In this document: positions 33,991 through 44,300 of the stretch, piece after piece
Layout of the letters: each line of letters starts with the position of its first letter
How positions within the stretch are numbered: position 1 is the stretch's first letter
Assembly: GCF_031143425.1 (NCBI RefSeq)
Contig: NC_090437.1
Coordinates: 848,731,978-848,795,977, forward strand
Direction: 5' to 3'
Origin: Pleurodeles waltl
Lineage: Eukaryota > Chordata > Amphibia > Caudata > Salamandridae
Length of the DNA stretch: 64,000 nucleotides
Made by a program: the position numbers and the translations under genes
Notes under the pieces: generated by a model
The model's database searches: none
Told to the model about the DNA's origin: nothing
The model's input: the letters and a program-made list of their open reading frames with translations, nothing else

Positions 33991-35448
33991 CAGGGAAAGT
34001 GCAGAGATACAGAACTGGTATCGCTGACAAAGAGTCCCCCAGAATTGAAGAGACATCACCTGAACACGTTTGCACCTACTTTCTGGGGGAGAGTTGTGAG
34101 CTTGCCTTAAGAAGGCATCTGTCTGGCCTATTGAGAGATGGGTGTGAAGTGCAAGCCAACAGGAGGAAGCCCTCACAGAGGAGAAGTCAAACTACTGTAA
34201 CATGGCTTAAGTAGTGCCCCGAAGATGTGGACTAAACTTTACAGAATCAACTTAACCCATACCTTTGTCATCTATGCTGCCAGAGATCAGGAAGTCCTCT
34301 GTCACTTTAGTGTATGTCCCCAGTGTCCCCTCCATGTCCTGAGAGTAATTGGAGTGGTGACTGCCATTGGATTGGTGGTAGAAAAGGACAGGACTCAATC
34401 CCGAAGCCTAAGTGTGTCATCTTGCATCCCAGAGGCCAGAGGTATGGTGTGACAACAAGAGCATGCAGTTGCATTTCTCCAACAAACCCTTCAACTGTGG
34501 CACATGAAAAGGATCAGCAACCATCATCCATAGTAGACTCTGCAACCTGAGTTGGCACTGGAAGGTGTCCCCTCTATCCTTTTATCCCCAGCATTATTTC
34601 ACAGGTCTCAAAGTGTGGGCATCTGTAACAAACTTTAGTCCTTTAGGCATTTGTGTGAAGTTTTCAATGGGACTCTAGGCAGACTCTTTAACTTTGTTAG
34701 GGTGATGATTTTGTGTTTAGGCCTGACAGCGATGCACAGGGAAATCCTCAGGCAATCCTGCCAATTGAGAACCTAGGGGTACTTCAGAGACCTTGCTCTG
34801 AGTCTCAGATTATTAGCTAATGGCGTACAAGCACAAGACACTTACACAAAGATCATCGACAAAGTAGTCTGATCACATCCTCTAATGTGAGCTAACACAT
34901 AAAATTCCCTCTGCATATCATTTTAAATGCCTTTCCTGTAGCATTATCGCTCTACCCTGTGTTCCTTGTATCTATTCTCTTTCTATTGTCTTTCATAATT
35001 TGGATGGAAAAGTGTTATTTCTTTCCACAAATAGTCTAACCCATCACCATCTCTCTGAGTAAGTCTTGAATTGCTCAGTTCCTCCCCTGAGAGTTATGTG
35101 CTAAGGGGACACTACTGATGTTCAGTTTCCAGTAGTCATAGTTATATCCGACTGTTGATACCCAATTACCGCAGGTGCCCTAGGGGGTTCTAACAAGCAG
35201 AGATCCCTCTATTGATTTCCGATGATGACATTAGCCCAATTACCTCAAATGACATCCAAACCTCATGGAAATGACATGCACAGTAAGTAATTACCCTGGC
35301 ATAACCCTGTGCTCCTCTACTAACATTAGGAATGTTACATAAAATCTTAAGTCTCTCTGAGTGCTAAGTTGTGAAATAGATCCCTGATTACATCAGACTA
35401 AACAGAGCTACCATAGATAATTTCACTCTGCCTGTTTATAAGTTGACT
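33991..35448. other. No recognisable gene
   Basis: About 1.5 kb between the inverted repeat and the Gypsy-B 5' LTR. No coding pattern or repeat boundary was identified. Confidence 0.6.
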
Positions 35449-35649
35449 TGTGTCGTGACTGATGTCACATTTGGAATAAACTGATGTCACAGTTAGAATG
35501 GAGATAAATGGGCTGGGGATGGAATGTTGGGGGGAAGGGAGAATACATAGCCATGTGACAGAAGGGTTTGACTGTCCGCTCACTACTGGGGTCATTTCTC
35601 CTTCAATGAAGGCTGTTTCTGCATAATACGAGTGCCAGCGTTCACTCCA
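35449..35649 (+). repeat. Gypsy-B 5' LTR
   Basis: Starts TGTGTCGTGACTGATG and ends ...TTCACTCCA. It contains GGAATAAACTGATGTCAC (polyadenylation-like AATAAA at about 35476) and matches 49016-49218 along its full length. Confidence 0.85.
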
Positions 35650-35652
35650 ATT

Positions 35653-35667
35653 TTTGGACGACGAGGT
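35653..35667 (+). other. Gypsy-B primer-site-like sequence
   Basis: TTTGGACGACGAGG follows the 5' LTR by a few bases, paralleling TTGGCGACGAG in Gypsy-A. The primer tRNA is not identified. Confidence 0.5.
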
Positions 35668-36129
35668 TACCTCAGCACCGGACTCTGGCATAAAAGACAG
35701 CCACCTGGGTGGTCACAACTTCATAGTACAACCTCTGGCGCCATTACAGGACTATAATTTGTCAAATTAAGTTCATTTTCAACAAACTGGGAGTAAACTG
35801 TTGTTTTGTTTACTCACGTCAAGTCGCCCGGGCGTCGGCATTCTCAGTGGTTAACAGGTATTTTTACTCAGGCTCCCTTGCGCACATAAGCACACGTCGC
35901 CTTATATGTGAGCACATCATCGGATCTATGACTCACGCTCCATCTAAACCAAGCGCGCTATCTCACGCTTACTAGTTTTCTGTTACTGTAGCAATGGAGA
36001 AGCCTGTCAAGTGTTTAAAATAGGCACTAAACACCTTATTTTCTGCAGTTGTGCATCCTACATCCTTTGTAACAAGATTGTTTCAATTTTACGTTTTTCA
36101 AAGTTCTACATTTCATTGGTCTGCTTAAA

Positions 36130-36493
36130 ATGGCTTATAGTAATCCACTAAAACTCAGGCCCCCTCAACCAATCAACTATACTGCTCGTGATTGTTCCCT
36201 TAAATGGCAAGAACGGCACAAGCATTTCCTAAATTACATTTCTACCTATGATGATGAAGATTTGATGCCGGAAAAGATAAAGAGGTTCTCTTACACTGCT
36301 TAGGACCGTCAGGGCTGAAAATATACAATCGCATTGAATAAAACCTGTACAAGGTGATGTTTTTTTCCAAAGCACTTGAGGATTTGGATAAGTATTTTGC
36401 AACACCTCTTTCTATATAGATAGATACAAATTCTTTCACAGGAAACAAAAGAAAAAAGAAGCAATTGATGACTACTTTGCAGCTTTAAAAAAC
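36130..36493 (+). pseudogene. gag: Gypsy-B Gag, N-terminal part
   Basis: ATG at 36130 opens a 57-codon frame (beginning MAYSNPLKL) closed by TAG at 36301-36303. Gag-like coding continues in fragments (KEAIDDYFAALK near 36460-36490) until the Harbinger insertion point at 36494-36496. The remainder of gag resumes after 45067, with the same kind of sequence expected downstream. The 0.48-kb leader before it has no other gene. Confidence 0.75.
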
Positions 36494-37044
36494 TTAGGCC
36501 CTCATTATGACATTGAAGGTAAATCTCTCTTACTGCTGCTGTGACGGCCGGCAACATACAGTCGCAGTGGCAAACTTCCGCAATATTATGACACACACAC
36601 ACCAAACCAACAGAATACTGCCACAAACACATATCCGCCTGCTCAAAGATCAGTGTTAAAGTGTCGGTCGAAAACCCATACCGTTATGCCAACAAAACAA
36701 CACCCACCACATTATGACCGACCATGGCGGACATTCAATGGCGGTAAATCATTGGTGGTACACATTGGTGTGCTCAGAATGGCCACCAAAATACAAAACA
36801 GCACCACATTGGCCAAAAGTAAAATCACACACCACACACACCCACCCACAGCACTATAAAACACACACTCACATTACCACAACCCTTTACGAACACCAAA
36901 AATTGGCACGAGTCTGACACGAAAATCACAGAGACAACTACACACACACATACCACAAACACCCATTCATCCGTCACACACCCCACAGCCCACACTCACC
37001 ACATTACTCAACACCCTCTGCACAACACACACCACACAACATCC

Positions 37045-38563
37045 ATGTCCCCACTAAGGGGTTTCACCGATGAGGAGTTGCGGGTCATGGTGGAGGAAAT
37101 AGTCAGCGTAGAGCCACAGCTGTTTGGAGCACAGATACAGCAAATATCCATTGCCAGGAAGATGGAGCTATGGCGGAGGATCGTGAACAGGGTGAACGCT
37201 GTGGGACAGCATCCAAAAACAAGGGACAACATCAGGAAGCTGTGGAATGACCTATGGTGGAAGGTACGTTCCATGCAGCAAGGCATCAGTTCGCCATCCA
37301 GAGGACTGGCATGGACCCTCACCTACTCCCCCACAGCTCACAGCATCAGAGGAGCAAGTCTTGACAATACTGCATCCTGAGGGACTCATTGGAGTAGCCG
37401 GAGGACTGGACACTGGTGAGTCAATATTTACTACTTATCACCCCCCATACCTGCATGCCATCTCACCCCCTCAACCTGACTCCCATCACTCCACTACATC
37501 CCACAGAGTGCACCTACACATATGACTAACCCCATTGCCAAGCCCTGCATTCCATACCAATGCATGTACAGCCCTCCCAGCCCTGCATGTACATCCATCA
37601 CAAAAGCTTGCACAGCATGGAGAACTAACAATCACACAATACATCACCATGCACAAACAAAGGTGGCAGGGCAACAGCAACAATAAACATTAAGCTAGGT
37701 ATTTACAAGATGTCACAGACATGAAGCATAATACCTCACTTACATCCCCACAGGTGCCACAGCCAATCTCAGCAGCGAGGAGGTGCCATGACTATCCAGT
37801 CCCCCAACAGAAGATGTCCCCAATGGTGACAGTAACTCTGGACTTCAGGATGTGGATGAACTACCTGGCCCATCAGGGACCACTGGTCAGTCGGCCACCC
37901 CAGCCCACTCACAGTCTACCACAGAGCCTCCCCCATCAGTATCCAACACCACAGCACCCCCACACCTCTGTCCACAGGACACGTCAATCAGCAGTTAGCC
38001 CACCTGTACAGGGACCCCAGTCCACACCTCACCCCAAAGACAATCAGGGACCTGGGGTCAGTGGCAGTGGTCACACCGTTCAGGGACACATGCACAGGGG
38101 AACAGGGACACTGGGAAGCCAGGGGGAGGACAGACGAAGGTAACCGGCTCTCCAGGATGCACTCACTAATGTCTTGGGGGCTTACCAACAATCACAGGAC
38201 AAGATAGGTCAGACCCTTACCAATGTGCAGGAGAACAAGCAGCTGCAGGAGGTACATGATCAGGAGATCAGGGAAGATTTGCAGGCCCTCAACACCACCA
38301 TGGTCTCCATAGCAGGGGTGCTGGCAGATATGGCCAACATCATGAGGGAATAGACAGCATTCCAGCAGGCCCCTACCACGAGCCAGTCTACTGACCAGCC
38401 CTCCACTTCTGCTGCAGATAGCAGACAGGAGGCCCTGCCAGAGGACCCACAGGCCACCAGGACCCCACTCTCTGCAGAAGGTGAACCACCCCGCAAACGT
38501 TCCCTGCGACCCAGACAGAAGCCAGAGACACTTGCCAAAACCAAGACCACCACCAGGAAATGA
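37045..38563 (+). pseudogene. Harbinger Myb/SANT-like protein 1 (at least two exons)
   Basis: PIF/Harbinger elements encode a Myb-like protein that binds the element ends and brings the transposase into the nucleus. ATG 37045 starts a trihelix-type domain: GFTDEELRVMVEEI, PQLFG, KMELWRRIVNRVNAVG and RKLWNDLWWKVR, residues about 6-75, similar to NAIF1-type SANT domains. A one-base slip near 37283 follows. The frame with LTASEEQVL...GLIGVAGGLDTG then reaches a splice donor (CTG|GTGAGT, about 37415). An acceptor (CCCCACAG) lies at about 37752. The C-terminal exon contains NVQENKQLQEVHDQEIREDL (about 38220-38280) and ends in a basic tail RKRSLRPRQK, stop at 38561-38563. Several stops lie in the second exon. 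Confidence 0.8.
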
Positions 38564-39065
38564 GACTCTCCTGATTGTCCCCCTTGTGTCCCACACTGTC
38601 ACCTTGTCCACTCTGAACTGCATTTGCTCCCCTTCCTATGGCCCTTTCGACACTGGACTTGTGCTACAAAGAGACTGGACCAATACCCTGGACTTACCTC
38701 TACCATCACCCATTCCATTGCACCTTACCTTCTATAATTTGCACTACAATAAACACCCTTGAACTCAAAATGAGTGATAGTGTATTATGTTATGAAAATG
38801 TGCAATTATGGAAACAGTCACATCTAGTACAAATGATCTGAACTCTGTGATAGCACACAAATGAAGACCTGTAGCTGTCCGTAGTCATCACATCAGTACA
38901 CAGTTGTGATAACACCAACATCTGCAAAAATAGAAGGCATAGATGACAGTCAGTTGAGATGCAAAGGAAGTGAATGCCATCCAGCTACAACCACACAGAA
39001 AACATCAATAGTCAGAGGAATGGTCAGTTACTCTTTCTCCCCTGTGTGTTATTTGAAGTATTGAC

Positions 39066-39718
39066 CTATAACTGATGTTCTGTTCTCCACATCCTCACTG
39101 TCCTCAGTAGGTCCACTGCTGCCACAGGGGCATTTCCAATCTCCTCATCCTGCTGATAAGGCACATGTCGTCTGAGGGCCAGGTTGTGCAACATACAACA
39201 TGCTACTACTATCTGGCAGACCTTCCCGGGTGAGTAGCACAGGGATCCACCTGCCAGATGGAGGCATCTGAACCTGGCATTCAGGAGACCGAAGGTACTT
39301 TCAATAATTCTTCTGGTTCGCCCATGTGCATCATTATACCAATTCTCAGACCCTGTCCTGGCATTCCTCACAGGAGTTAGAAGCCGCAATAGGTTTGGGT
39401 AGCCAGATTTACCTCCAAGTATTGAGGGACAAACATTAGCCTTACACAATGGTATGGGGTTAACTCCTGAAGGCATACACTGAAATACATTGGGTGGGGA
39501 CTCAGGCTCACCTATTAGCCACACCCTGTACCTCTCTAGTTGTGCCATCACATTTGGGATGCTGCTATTCCTCAGGACGAAGGCATCATGCACCGACCCA
39601 GGATATTTGGCAGTGACGTTGGAGATGTACTGGTCAGCCATGCATACCATTTGCACATTGAGTGAGTGAAAACTCTTCAGATTCCTGAACACCTGTACAT
39701 TGTGACGGGGGGCAAACA
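39066..39718 (-). pseudogene. HARBI1-like: HARBI1-like transposase, C-terminal half
   Basis: DDE-superfamily PIF/Harbinger nuclease. Downstream of the MITE insertion the protein resumes with FAPRHNVQVFRNLKSFHSLN. It continues through YPGSVHDAFVLRNS (second catalytic Asp), LLRLLTPV, AHGRTRRIIESTFGLLNARF (catalytic Glu in RRIIES) and CCMLHNLALRR, ending at the stop just before 39066. This half is open for about 217 codons without a break. It joins in frame to the half upstream of the MITE if the insertion and one TAG duplicate are ignored. It lies convergent to Myb-like protein 1. Confidence 0.92.
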
Positions 39719-39721
39719 CTA

Positions 39722-40302
39722 TGGGGGTCATTCTGACCCCAGCGGGCGGCGGTCGCCGCCCGTCTGGAGGGAACCGCCATTCGGCCGCCCCGCGGTCAAA
39801 AGACCGCTGGGGCCATTCCAACTTTCCCGCTGGGCCGGCGGGCGCTACCTAAGGTAGCGCCCGCCGGCACAGCGGGAAAGGGGCCTGCAACACAGAAGCC
39901 GAATGGAGCCGGCGGTGTTGCAGGTGTGCGATGGGTGCAGTTGCACCCGTCGCGCTTTTCACTGTCTGCTAGGCAGACAGTGAAAAGCAGGCTGGGGCCC
40001 TGTTAGGGGGCCCCTGCACTGCCCATGCCATTGGCATGGGCAGTGCAGGGGCCCCCAGGGGCCCCAGGACACCCATTCCCGCCATCCTGTTCCTGGCGGT
40101 AAAAACCGCCAGAACCAGGCTGGCGGGAAGGGGGTCAGAATCCCCATGGCGGCGCTGCTTGCAGCACCGCCATGGAGGATTAGCCCAGCCGGGGGTAAAC
40201 CGGCGGGAAACCGCCGGCCCCGGTTTTCTGACTGCGGCTTTACCGCCGCGGTCAGAATGGCAAGGAAGCACCGCCAGCCGGAATGAGGGCCGGAATGAGG
40301 GC
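39722..40302. mobile_element. GC-rich chain-of-hairpins MITE (copy 2) inside the transposase gene
   Basis: Begins TGGGGGTCATTCTGACC and ends GGAATGAGGGCC, flanked by CTA on both sides (39719-39721 and 40303-40305). It carries the same palindromes as copy 1 in reverse order, so it lies in the opposite orientation. Examples are the GGGCGCTACC...GGTAGCGCCC, CACTGTCTG...CAGACAGTG and TGCCCATGCCATTGGCATGGGCA stems. The reading frame of the transposase is continuous across the site once the insert and one duplicate are discounted, confirming the boundaries. The right end carries a duplicated CCGGAATGAGGGC. Confidence 0.92.
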
Positions 40303-40305
40303 CTA

Positions 40306-40788
40306 TATGTGTTCCTGCAATCGCCCCAATAATATTAGGTATATGTCCCATTGCATAGAATCCTACCTTCACAGTGGCCAAATCTTCGACCTGGGGGAAA
40401 GCAATGAAGCTGCACATGTGTCTGACCTTGCCAGCACGATTGAGAACAATGGCTGTGCCATTCCTGCTGCCAAGCCCACTGTCATTTGGAAAGAACCAGT
40501 TGCCAGGAAATGGAGCACAGATAGAACTTTCACAAGAGGGGGGATTCCAGTTTGATGATGGATAGCTGATATCAGATCAGACTCCATTTGAGCACAGAGC
40601 TCTGTGATTGTGGCCCTCTCCAGTCTATAGGTCAGTATTATGTGCCTGTCCTCCAGTGTAGCCAAGTCCACAAGCAATCTGTACACGGGGTCTTGACTCC
40701 TCCTCCTATTCATCCACAGTGGTAGGTATCTAAAGGACACAAGAGTGAGTAGGGTGTCACAATTTGAACAATGAAACCGCCACCTCAA
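40306..40788 (-). pseudogene. HARBI1-like: HARBI1-like transposase, N-terminal half
   Basis: Contains YRLERATITELCAQMESDL, TGIPPLVKVLSVLHFLATGS and GLAAGMAQPLF (helix-turn-helix-like N-terminal region, about 40430-40730). After a frameshift near 40420 it reads FPQVEDLATVK, GHIPNIIGAI and then AGTHI. The residue before GTH is normally the first catalytic aspartate (D-G-T/S-H); here it is alanine (GCA). An intron acceptor-like CTTTAG sits just before the YLPLWMNRR segment (about 40735), so the first codons at 40788 may be intronic. The hairpin MITE interrupts the gene immediately after GTHI. Confidence 0.9.
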
Positions 40789-41179
40789 TATACATTGAGC
40801 ATTAATGTGTTGGCACTATGGGAATAGCAATGTATGTGCAATTCATAGCAATGACGCAGTTCTCGATTATTTGAATGTTGTCCACCACCATAAAATGGTA
40901 AATGTCTGTACAGTATGTAGAGACAGGTGGAAGTGAGATAACTCCGCCGACGTTGGGCATCATGGCAGAAGGCGGTTTTGCACGGTCGTACTATTCCTCA
41001 TTGGCTAATATGGGGCTCTATGGAGTACAGTGGCCAATGGGGATCACCGGCGGTCGTGACGGTGTACACCACCACGGACGTGACCGCCATTTTCTATCTT
41101 TGACCTCACTTGATTCCTGACTTTCTATAGGACAACACCTACACTGCGTGTGCTGCTGTGACCTGTGTCTGGATCCTGC
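40789..41179. promoter_or_regulatory. Candidate divergent promoter between transposase and Myb-like protein 2
   Basis: The transposase reads leftward from about 40788 and Myb-like protein 2 reads rightward from 41180, so this 0.39-kb gap should hold start sites for both. It includes CTCATTGGCTAATATGG (an inverted CCAAT box, about 40998-41014) and CG-rich direct blocks (ACCGGCGG, GTGACGGTG, GTGACCGCC). No clear TATA box is seen. Promoter function is inferred from gene arrangement. Confidence 0.45.
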
Positions 41180-42754
41180 CATGGCCCATGTGACCGGGGA
41201 AAGGGCCCCTGCCTTCACTTCAGACGGGTTGGAGCCTTGGGGGATGGGGTCCTACCCCGGTATGGACAGCTGTATGGGCCTTCAGACCAACAGGTGAGTA
41301 CACCATGGGCATGATGCATGTGACAAGGTTGCATGGAGATGTGTGTGCAAGCATCGTGTCATTTACGGGGGTGGTATGACTAGTGGTAGTGTACATGGTG
41401 GGCAACATGTGATGCGTGTGCCAATGGAGATGGAAATGGGATTGGTGGGCCATATGTTTGACAGGCTGGATTGTATGTGTAATGGTGTCCTCCTGTCTGT
41501 ATTACCTCTGCAGGTCAGCACCTATCAGAAGAAGGGATTGTGGCGTGCCATTGCCAAGGATGTGCGGACCCTTGGGTCTACAGCAGGTGGACCACCCACT
41601 GTAGGAAAAGGTGGGAGAACCTGTGATGTTCGGCCCGGAAGACCGGGGAGGCCCAGCTGGGGATGGCCTCCCAACGAGGGTGGGGCGCTCATCGGAACCT
41701 GACCCCACTGATGGCCCGCATACTGGCGGTGGCCTACCCAGAGCTGGATGGGTGCTTGAGGACATCACAGCGGCCACAAGGGGGTGAGTACAGTGGGCGT
41801 TACAACCATAATTGGTAGGTGGCATGGGATCCTGGTGGTGGGTGTCAGTTATTGGGTGCTCCTTAATACCAGGTCAGACATTGCAGCGTGATCCAGCTCA
41901 AGGGTAATGGGTGTATTGCAAAATCTAGTAACTTAAGTAGGTTGCATTACATGTCAGACGAGGCTTAGGGGGTCCCAGGAGGGGTGCAGTTGGTGGTGTT
42001 TGGATCTCATCTTGCTATGGTGCCTAGCCAATGGAATGCCAGTGCGATGCATGGTACTCAATCCTGATCTCTTTGTGTGACGGTAATGTGTATGCCATTA
42101 GTGGTGTTGTGCTGTAATTGACCCAGTGCTCCCTTTATCTCTCTTCCCCCTTTTTTCTTCTGTCATCCTGTCCATGGCGGAGGAGCCAGGGCACCGGCGA
42201 CAGAGGGAGGTGCATCCCACAGGACCCAGGAGGCAGAGTCCACCTACACCAAGGGAACCAGTGAGACCGAGGGCGAGGGGAGCACCACAGCGAAGACAGG
42301 AGGTGACAACTCTGACTCTGATTCCGCCTCCGATGGAAGCTCCCTTTTGGTAGGGGACGCCTCTGGGACCACACCAGATACAGGTACAGCCGCCACCCAC
42401 TGTACCAGCACTGCCCTCCTAGTAGCCCCTCGCTGAGTTGCCCGTGCCCGCTCACCCAGGAGGGTGGGCATCTCCTTCGCTCCAGGCACCTCAGGCCCTG
42501 CCCCAGTGAGCCCTGCTGCCCTTAGTGAGGAGGCAATTGACCTCCTGGGATCCATCTCTGTAGGACAGCCAACCATTGTGAATGCCATCCAGGGGCTGGC
42601 ATCCCAGATGCAGCAATGCAATTCATTCCTGGAGGGCATCCACAGTGGATTGGCAGCCCAACAGAGATCGTTTCAGGCTCTGGCCTCCTCTCTGATAGCA
42701 GCCATCAACCCTGTTCCTACAGTCCCACCTCCAACTACCACTTCCCAGCCCTAG
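41180..42754 (+). pseudogene. Harbinger Myb/SANT-like protein 2 (three exons)
   Basis: Exon 1 starts at ATG 41180 (MAHVTGERAPAFTSDGLE) and, after a one-base shift, reads LPRYGQLYGPSDQQ up to a donor CAACAG|GTGAGT at about 41291. Exon 2 follows an acceptor CTCTGCAG at about 41515 and contains LWRAIAKDVRTLG, HCRKRWE and GMASQRG, then LTPLMARILAVAYPELDG (about 41700-41750), in two frames. Exon 3 (about 42170 on) is acidic and Ser/Thr-rich, then reads VSPAALSEEAIDLLGSISVG and ends at 42754. The RKRW helix and WRAIAKDV resemble a Myb/trihelix domain. It differs clearly from Myb-like protein 1. Exon limits are inferred from splice-site consensus. Confidence 0.7.
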
Positions 42755-43330
42755 TCTCCTCAACCCCAACCCATCCCATGCACACATACAGACAAGCAAG
42801 CACACAAAACATCACACAAGAGTGGCACAGACAAACACAGGCAGCACACTTCAGGTCTCAAGCACTCACACAAACAACTGACAGTTGCACACACAACAAC
42901 ATCCACTGCCTCCACTGTCTCCCACTCCTCCTCTTCTTCCTTCACAGTCACATCCGCACTCACACCTGTATGCACTGCATCAACAGCCACCACCACCATT
43001 ACCACACCAAGCAGCACACACACCTCACTTGCAGACACCTCCACAACATCCATCCACACATCCTGTGTCCTCTCCCACCCTGTCTCCCCCCTAAGAGACA
43101 CAAATGCATGCACTCAGACTTCCAACAGCCATCCACCTCACATCAGTACACTGCCCATGCACCTGCACCCAAGTCCAGCAGACGTACATCTCCAACAACC
43201 CCTTCCTCAACCTCCACTCCCATCCCTCCTCCCTCATCCCACCCCACCTTCCCTAAGAAGCTTTTCCTTGCCCAACTTGATCTCTTTCCTCCCCCTCCAG
43301 CCCCGTCCTGCCCGTAAGAGCAGGGTCCCA
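42755..43330. other. C+A-rich spacer, no gene
   Basis: Dominated by CACA, CATCCAC and CCTCC-type sequence. The long histidine/proline/serine-rich frame across it reflects composition. Confidence 0.6.
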
Positions 43331-44300
43331 ATGACCCACCTCAGCACCTCAGCCAAACAGTCCACGGGGACAGTGGAGGCACCTCCTAGCCGTGGAGGCA
43401 AGAAAGGGAAGGATCGCTCTCCACCACCCAAGAAAGGGAAGGATCCCACTCCACCACTCAAGAAAGGGAAGGATCCCACTCCACCTTCCAGGAAAGGGAA
43501 GGATCCCACTCCACCACCCAGGAAAGGGAAGGTTCCCACTCCACCAACTAAGAGAGGCAAAAAGCCCCTCCAACAGGAGTGGCCAAGGAGACCTCACCTC
43601 CAACAGAGGCTGCCAGCGTAACACCTCCAACAGCAGTGGGCAAGGAGCCCTCACCTCCAGCAGAGGATGGCAGGGGTACACCTCCAACAGCAGTTGGCAA
43701 GGAGCCCTCACCTCCAGCAGGGGCTGGCAGGGTAACACCTCCAACAGCAGTGGACAAGGAGCCCTCACCTCCAGCAGAGGCTGGCAGGGTTACATCTCCA
43801 ACAGCAGTTGGCAAGGAGCCCTCACCTCCAGCTGGGCCACAGCAGCCCTCACTTCCAGCTGGGACACAGCAGCCCTCACCTCCATCTGGGACACAGCAAC
43901 CATCACCTCCAGCTGGAACACAGCAGCCCTCACCTCCAGCAGAGGGCATGTAGACCACCTTCCAGGGACTGTTGTACAAGGAGCCCCCTCAAGATCTAGC
44001 GGGCAGGTTCCCACCTCAGAGACTGTGACCTTGTCCTCCACAGCAAAGGAAAATGGGTATGGAGCCCCCTCCAGAACCAGTGGGCAGGTTCCCCACCTCA
44101 GAGACTGTGACCTTGCACTCCCCAGCAAAGGAAAATGGACATGAAGCCCCCTCAAGAACAAGTGGGCAAGTTCCCCACCTCAGGGACTGTAAACTTACAC
44201 TCCCCAGCAAAGGGAAATGGACATGGATCCCCCTCCAGAACCAGTGGGCAAGTTCTCCACTTCAGCTGAGGTGCCCCCCCACTCTCCTTCCCCCTGAGTT
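43331..44300 (+). pseudogene. Proline-rich tandem-repeat frame of the Harbinger element
   Basis: ATG 43331 (MTHLSTSAKQS) leads into three successive minisatellite arrays. About five 30-bp units from about 43400 encode KKGKDPTPP-type decamers. About four 57-bp units from 43624 encode a 19-residue unit with PPTAVGKEPSPPA. Four or so 27-bp units from 43841 encode AGTQQPSPP-type nonamers. All three periods are multiples of three although the arrays differ in sequence, which argues that the frame was once translated. Frameshifts separate the arrays. About three 82-bp units (44021, 44103, 44185) follow, no longer a multiple of three. Function unknown; a disordered linker or tail is possible. It could instead be a non-coding minisatellite. 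Confidence 0.5.

Noticed and set aside
42616..43317. 233-codon His/Pro/Ser-rich frame
   Set aside because: It reflects CACA/CATC low-complexity DNA after the Myb-like protein 2 stop and is not in the frame of that gene.
43400..44260. CRISPR-like regularly spaced repeats
   Set aside because: Units are contiguous without unique spacers, periods change along the region, and the context is a eukaryotic transposon.
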